From: Planosporangium mesophilum
Lineage (GTDB): Bacteria > Actinomycetota > Actinomycetes > Mycobacteriales > Micromonosporaceae
DNA length: 64,000 nucleotides
Reading direction: 5' to 3'
Assembly: GCF_016863255.1 (NCBI RefSeq)
Contig: NZ_BOON01000017.1
Span: 62,001-126,000 of the forward strand
Shown here: in pieces, positions 42,713-51,874 of the stretch
Layout: each line of letters begins with the position of its first letter
Position numbering within the stretch: the first letter of the stretch is position 1
Notes under the pieces: generated by a model
Databases searched by the model: none
Seen by the model: only the letters and a program-made list of their open reading frames with translations
What the model was told of the DNA's origin: nothing
Program-made: the position numbers and the translations under genes

Positions 42713-44638
42713 CTACGGCGTGGCCGGCAGCGCCACGGCGACGTTCCCGTGGTGGTGGAGCTGCCACCCCGGCGGTACGTGGGCGGCGCAGTCCGGCGGT
42801 GGCGGCGCGAAGCAGACGATCGCGTTCACGCTGGTCGACGGCGGGGCTGGCTGGCCGGGTACGGTCGAGGAGAGGTTGACCAGGCGCAGTCCGCGCAGCA
42901 GCACCCACATCGGGTACTCGAACCTGGTCCCCGTGGCGGTGTCGTTGTTCACCAGGCCGACCCGCTCCGCGCCGGCGGCCCGTACCGTGCCGGCGGCCCA
43001 CCGGTAGTCAGCGAGGTACTCCGGCATGCGCGAGAACCGGCTCTGCCACGCTCCGGCATACAGCACCGAGTGTGTTCCGTAGAGCGGGCGGGGCGAGCCG
43101 AAGAGGATGGCGTGGACCCCGGTGTACCCGGCGACGACCACGACGAACGCCAGCCCGGCAGCAGCGATGGCTCGTACCCGCCGGGCCAGAGCGTCCGCGG
43201 CCAGCCCGGCCAGCGGCGCGGCGACGACCAGCCCGGGCAGCAGCAGCCGGGTCACGTACCACTGCCATCTGATGGTGGCGGCGAACGCGATCGCGACCAC
43301 GAGGCAGGTGAGCGCATACGGCAACGCCCGGCGACGCACCAGGCAGAAGAGGAGCCCGGCGCCGACGGCGACGGCCTGTACGGGTAGGCCGGAGATGTCC
43401 TCGTCGTCGCCCACGTAGGGCGCCGGGTACCCCGCCGCCCGGGTCGTCAGCGGGTCGGTCACGTCCTCGCCCAGGCTGCTGGCGAAACGCCGCACCGCCT
43501 GGGCAGCGACGCCGTTCAGGTCCTTGTCTGGGACCATCGTCGCGGTCTGCAGCAGCCGGGCCGCGTTGACCGCGACGGCGGGCGGGTCCTGTCGCCCCAT
43601 CGCGTGCGCCGCCACCTCGGGCGGCCCGAGCGGGTTCGCGTACGTGACCGCCATCCGGGCCAGGAACGGTCCGGTGATCGCCAGCGCGGCCACGGTGACG
43701 GCCAGCCCCGACCCCGCCAGCCTCGCCGCCGCCCGGGACGACCGCACCCGGGCGGCGCGGACCGCGAACCACAGCGCCACCATCAGGCCCGCGACCACCA
43801 TCCCGGTGGACTTCGTCAGCGTCGCCAGGCCCAGGGCCGCACCGAGCAGCAGCGTGTCCGACGCGCCGGACCGGCTCCAGGCGACGCCGACCGCGAGCGT
43901 CGCCGCGCAGGCGCACCAGGCGGCCGCGAGCAGGTCGGTCTGGGTACTCGTGGCCTCCAGCACGACGGCGGGTGCGGTCGCGACAACGAAGGCGGCGGCC
44001 AGTTGCCCGAGGCGCCCGGCGCCCAACTGCGCGGCCACCCGCGAAGCGGCCAGGGCGCACAGCAGCCCACCGCCCCACTGGACCAGGTTGTACAGGAGGT
44101 CCCCGCCGGTGAGCAGCCGAAGGTGCAGCAGCAGGTACTCGGCGCCCGGCGCGAGCGCCGACTGGAGGAAGAAGTTCGTCGGGTACATGCCGACCGAGCC
44201 GTTCGCGGCCCACTGCTCCACCTTGGGCAGGTGGTACGCCTGGGAGTCCCAGTTGTTCGGCTCGGCGGCGAGCGCCACCACCAGGGTTCCGGCGGCGATC
44301 AGCGCCAGGCCGGCGACGACGAGCCACTCGACCGTCCCGAGCCGCGCCCACCTGCGCCGCTCCGAGCGGGGCGGGTCGGTCCGGTGCCGGAAAGCGGCCC
44401 CGGCGCCCGCGACGGCGAGCCCGGCCAGCCACGCGACGCAGAGCCCGGTACGGGCCAGCGCGCCGACGGCCGACAGCAGTTCGACGGTCATCACGGCGTA
44501 CGCCCCGACGACCACCCCGGCCCTGACCGCGGCCAGCCGCCAGGCTCCGACGGCCGGCCCTGCCGGGCGGAGCGCGTACCACGCGGCGGCGAGGGTGGCG
44601 GCGGGGAGCGCGGCGAGCAGCAGGGCGAGGTGCCGCAT
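42713..44638 (-). CDS. Family 39-like membrane glycosyltransferase
   Basis: A 641-residue protein with about 12 membrane segments. The first extracytoplasmic loop reads AAEPNNWDSQAYHLPKVEQW, the Asp-containing pattern of GT39/ArnT-like enzymes that transfer sugars from polyprenyl phosphates on the outer face of the membrane. The C-terminal 150 residues are soluble and extracytoplasmic. The ATG at 44638 is chosen because it precedes the first helix; the preceding open frame is Arg-rich and non-coding in appearance. The gene lies in the same orientation as 40609-42624. Donor and acceptor are unknown. Confidence 0.82.
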   Translation of the reverse strand: MRHLALLLAALPAATLAAAWYALRPAGPAVGAWRLAAVRAGVVVGAYAVMTVELLSAVGALARTGLCVAWLAGLAVAGAGAAFRHRTDPPRSERRRWARLGTVEWLVVAGLALIAAGTLVVALAAEPNNWDSQAYHLPKVEQWAANGSVGMYPTNFFLQSALAPGAEYLLLHLRLLTGGDLLYNLVQWGGGLLCALAASRVAAQLGAGRLGQLAAAFVVATAPAVVLEATSTQTDLLAAAWCACAATLAVGVAWSRSGASDTLLLGAALGLATLTKSTGMVVAGLMVALWFAVRAARVRSSRAAARLAGSGLAVTVAALAITGPFLARMAVTYANPLGPPEVAAHAMGRQDPPAVAVNAARLLQTATMVPDKDLNGVAAQAVRRFASSLGEDVTDPLTTRAAGYPAPYVGDDEDISGLPVQAVAVGAGLLFCLVRRRALPYALTCLVVAIAFAATIRWQWYVTRLLLPGLVVAAPLAGLAADALARRVRAIAAAGLAFVVVVAGYTGVHAILFGSPRPLYGTHSVLYAGAWQSRFSRMPEYLADYRWAAGTVRAAGAERVGLVNNDTATGTRFEYPMWVLLRGLRLVNLSSTVPGQPAPPSTSVNAIVCFAPPPPDCAAHVPPGWQLHHHGNVAVALPATP

Positions 44639-44870
44639 GCGATTTCCACTTCCGTCGACAACACCTGACCGGAAGGGATGGGTTGGCGCGCGTGGGATCC
44701 TCGACAGGTTGACGCCCCGGCGGACCGGCGCCCTCGCTAGGACCTGGCCCACCCGTTCCGGACAGGGCCCCTTTCCAGCGATGGCCGTCTTCACGCGCCC
44801 GGACCAGTTTTTTGCCCGAGAAGCCAATCGTTGCGAATCGGCTACGGCGTGCGCGGTCCGGCACCGACAC

Positions 44871-44907
44871 GAGAGGGGGCCGGGCTCATCGAGCCCGGCC
44901 CCCTCTC
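44871..44907 (-). terminator. Very strong hairpin terminator
   Basis: A perfect 17-bp stem, GAGAGGGGGCCGGGCTC against GAGCCCGGCCCCCTCTC, with loop ATC, 17 bases past the acyltransferase stop on the minus strand. It closes the three-gene operon at 44924-48058. The remaining 230 bases up to 44638 show nothing recognisable. Confidence 0.85.
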
Positions 44908-44923
44908 AGTGCGACCGTGGTCG

Positions 44924-46174
44924 CTAGGCCTTCGTGCCGGCCGGCAACAGCGCGGGATCCTCGGCGCTCGACTCGGTCGAGTCGGCCTTCTCGGCCGACC
45001 GGCCGGCCGGCCCACCCCGGCGCAGCCGCGGCGTCCAGCCCTTGAGCGACAGGGCGTGGCGCTCGACCAGGTGCCAGGACAGGTACGCGGCCACGAACGC
45101 GGCGATAACCGAGATCGTCGCGAACGGGATGTAACCCCAGCGGTTCCAGCCGAGACTGGCGAAGACCTGCTGCCCGACGAAGCCGTAGATGTAGATCCCG
45201 TACGAGTAGTCGTTCTTGCGGCCGACCCAGTGCAGTTTGCGCGGCATCCGTACCGACAGCCAGACCAGCAGGTACGCGAAGGCCGGCAGGCCGAGTACGA
45301 AGAAGCCGCCGGTGACCAGCGTGCCGACGAAGGCGATCGCCGAGGCGATCCCGAGGCCGTCGTGGACCGGGATCCGCTCCCGGTACAGGTCCATGACCCC
45401 ACCGAGCAGGAACAGGAATCCGAGGTAGACGATCCACTGGAAGGACAGCCCGCCGAGCAGGGGCGCCACCGAGGTGCTGTAGCTCCCGGTCACCGGCCCG
45501 GTCCAGCTCGAGGACTCCCAGTAGTCCATGACGATGATGGCGTAGGTCCCGACGGTGAGGACCACGACGAACCGTCGCGCGTTCTGCAGGACGCATGTCA
45601 CGGCGAGCATGCCGATGACGATGTAGCAGAGCATCTCGTACGCCAGCGACCACAGTGCGCCGTCGAAGACGCTCGTGTTCGTGTGGCGGCCCCAGGGCGT
45701 CGTCGAGGCCAGCAGGTCGTGGATGCCGAACTGGCGCAGCCCCGTCCACATGTTGGCCCAGATGTAGTTGAACGGACCGCTGGGGCCGTGCCAGAAGCCG
45801 TTCAGGTTGCCGTGCTCACGCAGGGCGACCAGCGGTGCGACGACCAGCGCCGTGACCGCCAGGCAGACCCAGAGGGCGGGCAGGATCCGCAGCGCCCGGT
45901 GCCAGGCGTACCGGCCGATCGAGGTCCGGCGCGCGCTCCGCGTGATCAGCATTCCGGACAGGACGAAGAACCCGTACACCGATAGGGTGCCGACGTTCGT
46001 CTGCCGGTTGAACAGGTAGTAGCCCAGATCGTGCGCGCCGAAACCGAGCGGCTTGGAGTGCGAGAGCACGACACCGATGGCGAGCAGCAGGCGGACCAGG
46101 CCGATGCCGTTGTCCCGCCCCGAGTACAGCTCCGCGAGGGTGCCGCGTGACTTCGTCAACGTGAGGCCGCCCAT
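44924..46174 (-). CDS. Membrane acyltransferase (OafA/acyltransferase-3 family)
   Basis: A 416-residue protein with about ten transmembrane helices that O-acylates sugars or lipids on the outer membrane face. Family marks are LVRLLLAIGVVLSHSKPLG (catalytic His), FFVLSGMLITRSARRTSIGRYAWHRALRILPALW (the SGxL and RxxRI blocks) and WSLAYEMLCY. The tail is hydrophilic. The ATG at 46174 overlaps the stop of the epimerase gene (TGATG); an upstream ATG at 46207 lies within that gene. With the co-transcribed glycosyltransferase it probably decorates a cell-surface glycan. Confidence 0.9.
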   Translation of the reverse strand: MGGLTLTKSRGTLAELYSGRDNGIGLVRLLLAIGVVLSHSKPLGFGAHDLGYYLFNRQTNVGTLSVYGFFVLSGMLITRSARRTSIGRYAWHRALRILPALWVCLAVTALVVAPLVALREHGNLNGFWHGPSGPFNYIWANMWTGLRQFGIHDLLASTTPWGRHTNTSVFDGALWSLAYEMLCYIVIGMLAVTCVLQNARRFVVVLTVGTYAIIVMDYWESSSWTGPVTGSYSTSVAPLLGGLSFQWIVYLGFLFLLGGVMDLYRERIPVHDGLGIASAIAFVGTLVTGGFFVLGLPAFAYLLVWLSVRMPRKLHWVGRKNDYSYGIYIYGFVGQQVFASLGWNRWGYIPFATISVIAAFVAAYLSWHLVERHALSLKGWTPRLRRGGPAGRSAEKADSTESSAEDPALLPAGTKA

Positions 46175-47142
46175 CAGCTGCGGGCGTTCTCGGCGTGGTG
46201 CTCCCACAGCTCCTTCATCCCATCACTGAGGTCGCCTACGGGCGACCATCCGAGCAGTTGGCGGGCCCTGTCGATGCGCATCTGCTGCCACGTCGACTCG
46301 GTCGGGGCCGTCGGCGGCGCCTCGACCAGTTCGGTCGGTACGCCGCTGACCTCGATCAGCAGCCGTACCATGTCACGCGCGCTGGTCGCCCTACCCGTTC
46401 CGATGTTGAACACCCGGGCCGGCAGCTCGGGAAGGGCCGCCACCGTCGTGATCGCACGGACGACGTCGGAGAGGTTGACGAAGTCGCGCAGAGACCCGAG
46501 CGGCCCCATCTTCAGTACTGCCGGCCGGCCCTCCTGGTGGGCCTGCCAGAGCTGCTCCAGCACCACTCCGAGCAGGCTCACCCGGGGCTGGCCCGCGCCG
46601 GTGACGTTTCCGATGCGCAGCGAGACGCCGTCGACGATGCCGCGCCCGGCCGCCTCGATCACCGCCTCGGTGCAGCGCAGCTTCAGCTCGGCGTACGTGT
46701 TGACCGGCTGGGCCGGCGTGTCCTCGTCCATCGAGACGCCGACGGGGACCAGGCCGTACTCGTGGACACTGCCGAGCTGCACCAGCCGCGGCGGCTCCGG
46801 CAGGGCGGCCGCGGCCTCGATGACCCGCTCCACGAGGGTGAGGTTCGCGGCGACCATCTGCTCGTCGGTCAGGCCCCACATGCCGCCGGCGGCGTTCACC
46901 ACGACCCGGACGTTCTCCTCGCGGAAGACCCGCGCCACGTCGTCGACCTCGGCGTACGCCAGGTCGAGCGGCCGGACCCGGTACCGGTCGTCCGGCCTGG
47001 GCGCGCGTCGCGCGATGACGACGACCTCGTAACCGAGGTTGTCCAGCGCCCGGCACACCGGACGGCCGACGAACCCCGTGCCGCCTAGTACGGCGACCCG
47101 CCGCCCGTTACCGACCTTGAGTACGGAATCCACCGAGTCCAT
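46174..47142 (-). CDS. NAD(P)-dependent sugar epimerase/reductase (extended SDR)
   Basis: A 322-residue extended SDR. Rossmann motif LGGTGFVGRP (19-28), VVNAAGGMWGLTDEQ in place of the usual D-A-A-x pattern, SVHEYG as the Ser/Thr site, and YAELK as the YxxxK pair are present; NIGTGRATSARDMVRLLIE marks the substrate domain. It resembles dTDP-4-keto-6-deoxyhexose reductases and epimerases. Since no typical rmlD is visible although rmlA, B and C lie within 7 kb, it may complete a dTDP-deoxysugar pathway. It is 16 bases after the GT2 gene and coupled to the acyltransferase. Confidence 0.85.
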   Translation of the reverse strand: MDSVDSVLKVGNGRRVAVLGGTGFVGRPVCRALDNLGYEVVVIARRAPRPDDRYRVRPLDLAYAEVDDVARVFREENVRVVVNAAGGMWGLTDEQMVAANLTLVERVIEAAAALPEPPRLVQLGSVHEYGLVPVGVSMDEDTPAQPVNTYAELKLRCTEAVIEAAGRGIVDGVSLRIGNVTGAGQPRVSLLGVVLEQLWQAHQEGRPAVLKMGPLGSLRDFVNLSDVVRAITTVAALPELPARVFNIGTGRATSARDMVRLLIEVSGVPTELVEAPPTAPTESTWQQMRIDRARQLLGWSPVGDLSDGMKELWEHHAENARS

Positions 47143-47158
47143 GCGGTCTTTCCCCGTC

Positions 47159-48058
47159 TCAGTTCGACCGGCTGCTGGGGCCGAACGCGTGCCGGGTGAG
47201 CTTGCGGACGCCGTCCATGTGCCCGGCGCGGACGGCCGCCGGCAACAGGGTGGCAGCGTGCAAGCGCGACGCCACGTACCAGTGCGCGGCGCGGGCCGCG
47301 CGCGGCCAGCCCTGCGCCGTCATCTGCTCGTTGGCGTCGAGGAAGTAGTTGCGCGCCTCGGTGAACCGGCTACCCGACAACGCGGCGGCGGCGGAGACGC
47401 TCACCGTGTGCCGCCGGTACTGGAAGCAGACGGTCGAGTCGACGACCATCTGCTCGCCCTCCTTGATGAGATCGATGACCAGGGCCAGGTCCTGGATGAT
47501 CTTCAGGTCCTCCCGGAGCTCGACCTTCCGGAGGGCGTCGGTACGCCAGCAGATGGACGGCCAGTAGAACCAGCAACCGCGCAGCAGGCTGGTGGCGAGC
47601 TCCTCGCCGCCCATCAGCCGCCGGGTCTGCACCTTGGGCGCGTACAGCCGCCGCTTCACCTGGTCGGCGAGGGTATTGATCACGTGGCCGTCACCGTCGA
47701 TGATCTCGACCCCGGGCTGGATCATGCCGACGCCCGGGTACTCCGCCAGCGCGGAGCGCACCACGGACAGATAGTTCGGAAGCATGATGTCGTCGGTGCC
47801 CATCATGACCAGGTACTCGTGCTCGGCGAGCCCGATGCACTTCTGGTAGTTCCTGGTGACACCGAGGTTGTGCTCGTTGCGCTGGTACCGCACCCGGTCG
47901 TCGCCCAACGTGGCGAACCACTCGGGCACCCCGGGCTCCTGCCCGTCGTCGACGACGGTGAGCCGCCAGTCCGGGTCCGACTGCGCCAGCACACTACGGA
48001 CCGCCGCCTGCATCAGGGCGACGTCGCCGTAGTACGGCAGCATGATGTCGAACGTCAT
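47159..48058 (-). CDS. Family 2 glycosyltransferase
   Basis: A 299-residue GT-A enzyme transferring a sugar from a nucleotide donor. Hallmarks are FDIMLPYYGD at the N-terminus, LTVVDDGQEPG, NLGVTRNYQKCIGLA and MMGTDDIMLPNY, which holds the metal-binding Asp pair; EDLKIIQDLALVIDL may supply the catalytic acidic residue. No membrane helix is apparent. It is the first gene of a three-gene operon with a good promoter about 60 bases upstream (48117-48146). It probably adds one residue to a lipid-linked glycan. Confidence 0.9.
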   Translation of the reverse strand: MTFDIMLPYYGDVALMQAAVRSVLAQSDPDWRLTVVDDGQEPGVPEWFATLGDDRVRYQRNEHNLGVTRNYQKCIGLAEHEYLVMMGTDDIMLPNYLSVVRSALAEYPGVGMIQPGVEIIDGDGHVINTLADQVKRRLYAPKVQTRRLMGGEELATSLLRGCWFYWPSICWRTDALRKVELREDLKIIQDLALVIDLIKEGEQMVVDSTVCFQYRRHTVSVSAAAALSGSRFTEARNYFLDANEQMTAQGWPRAARAAHWYVASRLHAATLLPAAVRAGHMDGVRKLTRHAFGPSSRSN

Positions 48059-48116
48059 GACGACTGGCCAGACCTATCCGCTTGGAGAGCCGCTACGGGC
48101 AGACGATAACCCGGCG

Positions 48117-48146
48117 ACCCTAGCAAGGTCCCGAGATGCGTTGCAA
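48117..48146 (-). promoter_or_regulatory. Promoter of the GT2-epimerase-acyltransferase operon
   Basis: On the minus strand TTGCAA, an 18-base spacer and TAGGGT fit a housekeeping-type promoter, 59 bases from the start codon. Inverted repeat GCAAGGTC/GACCTTGC (48123-48130, 48166-48173) and the palindrome ATACCGGTAT (48156-48165) overlap or precede it and may be operators. A TTGACA (48239-48244) with TAGCTT (48264-48269) could drive the divergent gene. Confidence 0.6.
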
Positions 48147-48324
48147 CGCCGACGTATACCGGTATGACCTTGCTGTCCGGACTTGCACGACCCCGTTCGA
48201 GGCTGCGCGGCGGTGATGACGATCCGGTCCCCGGCGAGTTGACACAACGGCTCAGGGAACACCTAGCTTCCGCTGCCGCACTATCCTAGGCTTCCCGCAG
48301 CCTAACCCGATAGATCGGACCGCA

Positions 48325-49887
48325 TTGTCAGACGACGCCGTCACAGTCGTCTCGGACCCTCCCGGCTCCGAGTCGGACCGTGAGCCGCCCCCGCCGCGCG
48401 AGCAGCCACTGGTGATCCGGACGCTCCGCGGTGTCTGGCTGTGGCCGTCGCTGTTCATGGCGGGGATCGCGCTGTGGCGCATCCGGTACGCGGAGATGTG
48501 GCAGGACGAACTCGTCACCATCAGCGTCATCTCCCGGTCGACCCGGCAGATCCTCTCGCTGCTGGCGCACGTCGACGCCGTGCACGGCACGTACTACCTG
48601 TTCATGCACTACTGGGTGCAGGTCTTCGGCGACGGGCCGCTCGCCGTCCGGTTGCCGTCGGTGCTGGCCATGGTCGGCGCCGTGGCGTGCGTCGCCCTGA
48701 TCGGGCAGCGACTGTTCGGCCCGATCGCCGGCATGGCCGGCGGGTTCGTGCTCGCGATCGTCCCCTCCGTCACCAGGTTCGCGCAGGAGGCCAGGTCGTA
48801 CGCCCTCGTGGTGCTGCTGGTCTCGCTGGCGACGTTGCTTCTCCTCCGGGCGCTGGGACGGACGACCGTCACGGGCTGGGTGGGGTACGGGGTGTGCCTG
48901 GCCCTGATCGGCTGCCTCAACCCGGTCGCGCTGTCGGTGGTGGCCGGCCACCTGATCGGCATCCTGGCGACGACAGGCCGGGGCGCCCGCCTGCGGACCG
49001 TCGGGAAGTTCAGCCTGGCCGCGGTGCTGGGAGTCCTGGTCGCCGGCCCCGTCATCTACCAGGGGACGCAGCAGGCCACCCGGCAGATCAACTGGATCAA
49101 CCTCGAAGCGCGCGAGGTCTGGGTGGTGTGGCCGCGGACCTTCGCCTCCGCCTGGGTGGCGTGGGCGGTCACGGTGCTGCTGGTCGTCGCCCTGATCGCC
49201 TACCGGCGGCGGGCGGCCTTCGCGGCCGCGGCGGCCCTGGTGCCGCTGCTGGTGATCTGGCTCGTCTCGCTCGGCGACCTCAACTACTTCTTCTCCAAGT
49301 ACCTGCTCTTCGTCGTCCCGCTGTGGGCGGTGCTGGCGGGCGCGGGACTGGCCGCGGTGCCCTGGAATTCTCCGGCGCTGCGTGCCGCCGTACCCGCCGT
49401 CGGTCTGCTCGTCCTGACGGCGATGGCGATCCCCGGCCAGAAGGCCATGCGCGGCGCCCTGTCGCACTCGTACTACACGTATCCCGACCCTCGCGTGTCG
49501 GAGCCCTACGCATACCGGGAAGCGGCGTCAATCATCGCCAAGAAGTACCAGCCGGGTGACGCCATCGGCTTCCCTCTACTGCCGAAGGTCTGGTGGTTCA
49601 TGCATGACAAGGGCGTCTTCTACTACCTGCCGCAGAATGTCTTGCCGCACGCCATCTTCCTGGAGAAGTCGGCGGCCCAGAACGACGAGCTGTACGCGAC
49701 CGAGTGCCCCGTACCGGAGGAGTGCTTCGGGAACGAGCAACGGATCTGGGTGGTCATCCCGTACCACACGGGCAACGCCGTCGGACAGTTCCCCGACGAG
49801 CAGCGGAAACTTCTCGTGCCCGGCTACACCCAGGTGTACGCGGAGTTCCCGCCCGGTCTGACTGTCGCGCTGCTGCAACGCCAATGA
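48325..49887 (+). CDS. Family 39-like membrane glycosyltransferase
   Basis: A 520-residue protein with a Pro-rich cytoplasmic start, about ten membrane helices and a C-terminal extracytoplasmic domain of about 130 residues (YPDPRVSEPYAYREAASIIAKK to PGYTQVYAEFPPGL). The first extracytoplasmic loop, RYAEMWQDELVTISV, has the Asp-Glu pair seen in GT39/GT83 enzymes, and HGTYYLFMHYWVQVFGDGPLAVRLPSVL is typical of this group. The start is a TTG with only GGA upstream; a later start would remove part of the cytoplasmic tail. It is divergent from the GT2 operon and is a further candidate for adding sugars from polyprenyl-phosphate donors. Confidence 0.85.
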   Translation: MSDDAVTVVSDPPGSESDREPPPPREQPLVIRTLRGVWLWPSLFMAGIALWRIRYAEMWQDELVTISVISRSTRQILSLLAHVDAVHGTYYLFMHYWVQVFGDGPLAVRLPSVLAMVGAVACVALIGQRLFGPIAGMAGGFVLAIVPSVTRFAQEARSYALVVLLVSLATLLLLRALGRTTVTGWVGYGVCLALIGCLNPVALSVVAGHLIGILATTGRGARLRTVGKFSLAAVLGVLVAGPVIYQGTQQATRQINWINLEAREVWVVWPRTFASAWVAWAVTVLLVVALIAYRRRAAFAAAAALVPLLVIWLVSLGDLNYFFSKYLLFVVPLWAVLAGAGLAAVPWNSPALRAAVPAVGLLVLTAMAIPGQKAMRGALSHSYYTYPDPRVSEPYAYREAASIIAKKYQPGDAIGFPLLPKVWWFMHDKGVFYYLPQNVLPHAIFLEKSAAQNDELYATECPVPEECFGNEQRIWVVIPYHTGNAVGQFPDEQRKLLVPGYTQVYAEFPPGLTVALLQRQ

Positions 49888-49921
49888 CCGCTCCGCGGGC
49901 AGCCTCGGACAGCCGTCACAC

Positions 49922-49972
49922 CCGCTCCGGATCGTGGTGCGGGGCCACGAAACCGCGGCGGCGCCGGAGCGG
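49922..49972 (+). terminator. Branched hairpin after the GT39-like gene
   Basis: CCGCTCCGG (49922-49930) pairs with CCGGAGCGG (49964-49972), and CGTGG/CCACG form an inner stem. It lies 35 bases past the stop codon and may terminate transcription. The rest of the 252-base gap to 50140 holds no gene. Confidence 0.5.
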
Positions 49973-50139
49973 TCGATCGCGGCGAAACCCGCGCGGTGCG
50001 TGACCGTCGTGGTGGTCCCGGTGAGGTCATGCCGCCAAGCGTCTGACGCGCGCCGGGATGACCGCCCAGCGTAGTATCTGCCGGGATCGCCTAGCGCTGG
50101 CAGGACCGTCAGTGCGTATCGACAGGGGCTGGTAGCACT

Positions 50140-51804
50140 GTGAGTAAGGGATTGCAGACTTCCCGGTTGAAACCAGCCGGGGGTCGCAAGCAGTGGATCC
50201 TCGTGTTCCTCGGCTTCTTCCTGGTCTTTAGCGCATGGTCGGTGGCCGCACCGTACGACGCTCCCCCGGACGAGGTGCAGCACGGAATCCGCGCCGTCGG
50301 TGTCCTGTCCGGTGAGATCGTGCCGAAGCCCGCGCAGATCATCTGGGGCGTCAACAACGCCGGCGCCGGCGCCTACCAGCGCGTTCCCGAGGGCCTGTTC
50401 CACCCCGCGAGATGCTGGGGCTTCTACCCGGACCAGCCCGCCTCGTGCCAGGAGCCGCTCAGCGGCGGAAAGCTCATCGACGCGCCCACCAGCGCGGGCC
50501 GCTACAACCCCCTGTACTACGCCGCGGTCGGACTGCCGCTGAAGCTGTGGCCGAGCTGGGGCGGCCTCGTGCTGTCCCGCCTGATCAGCTCCGCGCTCTC
50601 GGCCGCGCTGCTGGCCTGGGCGTTCATCTCGCTGCTCCGCTGGTCGCGGTACGGCCTCATGCTCGCCGGCCTGCTGGCGTCGGCGACGCCGATGCTGGCG
50701 CACCTGGCAGGCGCGGTCAATCCCAACGGCCTGGAGATCACGGCCGGCATCGCGCTCTTCTGCGGCGGCATCCCGCTGCTGCTGGGCGCGCCCGGCAGCC
50801 GATCGAAGTCTTCCCTGGTATGGCTGGCCGGGACGGGCGCCGTGTTGTTGGCACCGCTGCGCTCACTGGGCCCGCTGTGGCTCGGGTGCGCGCTGGTCGC
50901 CCTGCTCATCCCGCAGAGCCGCACCCACCTGCAGCACCTGTGGAGCCAGCGGCTGGTACGGCGGTGGACGTACGGGATCGCCGCGTCGCTCGCCTTCGCG
51001 GTCGCGTGGGTCTTCATCTCCAAGGCCGGTGAGCTCGTGCCGCCCGCCGACGGCCGGTTCCACTACGGCCTCGCGCAGGCAGCCCTGATCTACTTCGCCA
51101 GCTGGGAGATCTTCCTCCAGGGCATGGTCGGCGTCGCGGGCTGGTTCGACATCTTCATGCCGTTGCCGTTCTACTGGATGTGGGTCTGTCCGGTCGCCGC
51201 GCTGGTCATCTTCGCGCTGACGGTCGGCACCTGGAAGGACCGTTGGCGGTTCTTCGTGCTCTTCCTCGGCGGCTTCGTCGCCCCCGGCATCCTGCAGGTC
51301 TCGCAGGCGAACGTCACCGGCTTCATCATCGGCGGCCGGTACATGCTGCCGTTGCTCGTCGGCATGCCGCTGCTGGGCGCGTACATCGTGGAGCGGCGGA
51401 TCCTGAACGCCAAGCAGTCGCACTCCATGACGAAGCTGTTCTGCCTGCTGCTCGTCCCGTCCCACCTGGTCCTGCTGATCTACGCCATGGTGCGGTGGCA
51501 GCGCGGGGCCTACCGGGGGGCGCACCCGCAGCCGGGCCTGGGCCGGCTGAACCCGTTCGTCGGCAGCTGGCACCCCCCGACCGGATCCGTCCTGCCGCTG
51601 GTGGCGATGGTGATCGGGCTGGCGGTGCTGACGGTCATGTTCTGGCGGGGGCCCGCGCTCGCGGCCGCCCTGGGCGACCCCGAGGTCGAGGCCGGTCAGG
51701 AGGGCGCTCCCGCGCCCGAGGCGACGGCCGAGCGCCGCGCCGACTCCACGGACGGCGTCTCGTCCGAGGACCCGCGGGTACCGCTTCCGGACCGCGTCTC
51801 CTGA
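50140..51804 (+). CDS. DUF2142-family polytopic membrane protein
   Basis: A 554-residue membrane protein with about ten to twelve helices. DUF2142 marks are APYDAPPDEVQHGIRAV in the first extracytoplasmic loop, LFHPARCWGF, AGRYNPLYYAAVGLP, and a C-terminal VGGRYMLPL-like FIIGGRYMLPLLVGM block. The family is thought to be GT-C-like and is common in surface-polysaccharide loci; its reaction is not established. The GTG at 50140 has GGGGCTGG upstream. The hydrophilic C-terminal tail is rich in Glu, Ala and Pro. It is convergent with rmlC across a strong terminator. Confidence 0.87.
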   Translation: MSKGLQTSRLKPAGGRKQWILVFLGFFLVFSAWSVAAPYDAPPDEVQHGIRAVGVLSGEIVPKPAQIIWGVNNAGAGAYQRVPEGLFHPARCWGFYPDQPASCQEPLSGGKLIDAPTSAGRYNPLYYAAVGLPLKLWPSWGGLVLSRLISSALSAALLAWAFISLLRWSRYGLMLAGLLASATPMLAHLAGAVNPNGLEITAGIALFCGGIPLLLGAPGSRSKSSLVWLAGTGAVLLAPLRSLGPLWLGCALVALLIPQSRTHLQHLWSQRLVRRWTYGIAASLAFAVAWVFISKAGELVPPADGRFHYGLAQAALIYFASWEIFLQGMVGVAGWFDIFMPLPFYWMWVCPVAALVIFALTVGTWKDRWRFFVLFLGGFVAPGILQVSQANVTGFIIGGRYMLPLLVGMPLLGAYIVERRILNAKQSHSMTKLFCLLLVPSHLVLLIYAMVRWQRGAYRGAHPQPGLGRLNPFVGSWHPPTGSVLPLVAMVIGLAVLTVMFWRGPALAAALGDPEVEAGQEGAPAPEATAERRADSTDGVSSEDPRVPLPDRVS

Positions 51805-51821
51805 GGTCTGACGGCAAAGAG

Positions 51822-51855
51822 TAAGCCGCCCGGAGGTTCGCCTCCGGGCGGCTTA
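51822..51855. terminator. Bidirectional terminator between the DUF2142 gene and rmlC
   Basis: A 15-bp perfect stem, TAAGCCGCCCGGAGG against CCTCCGGGCGGCTTA, with a TTCG tetraloop and TGTTT downstream on the plus strand. Confidence 0.9.
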
Positions 51856-51874
51856 TGTTTATGCCACGTCTTAC

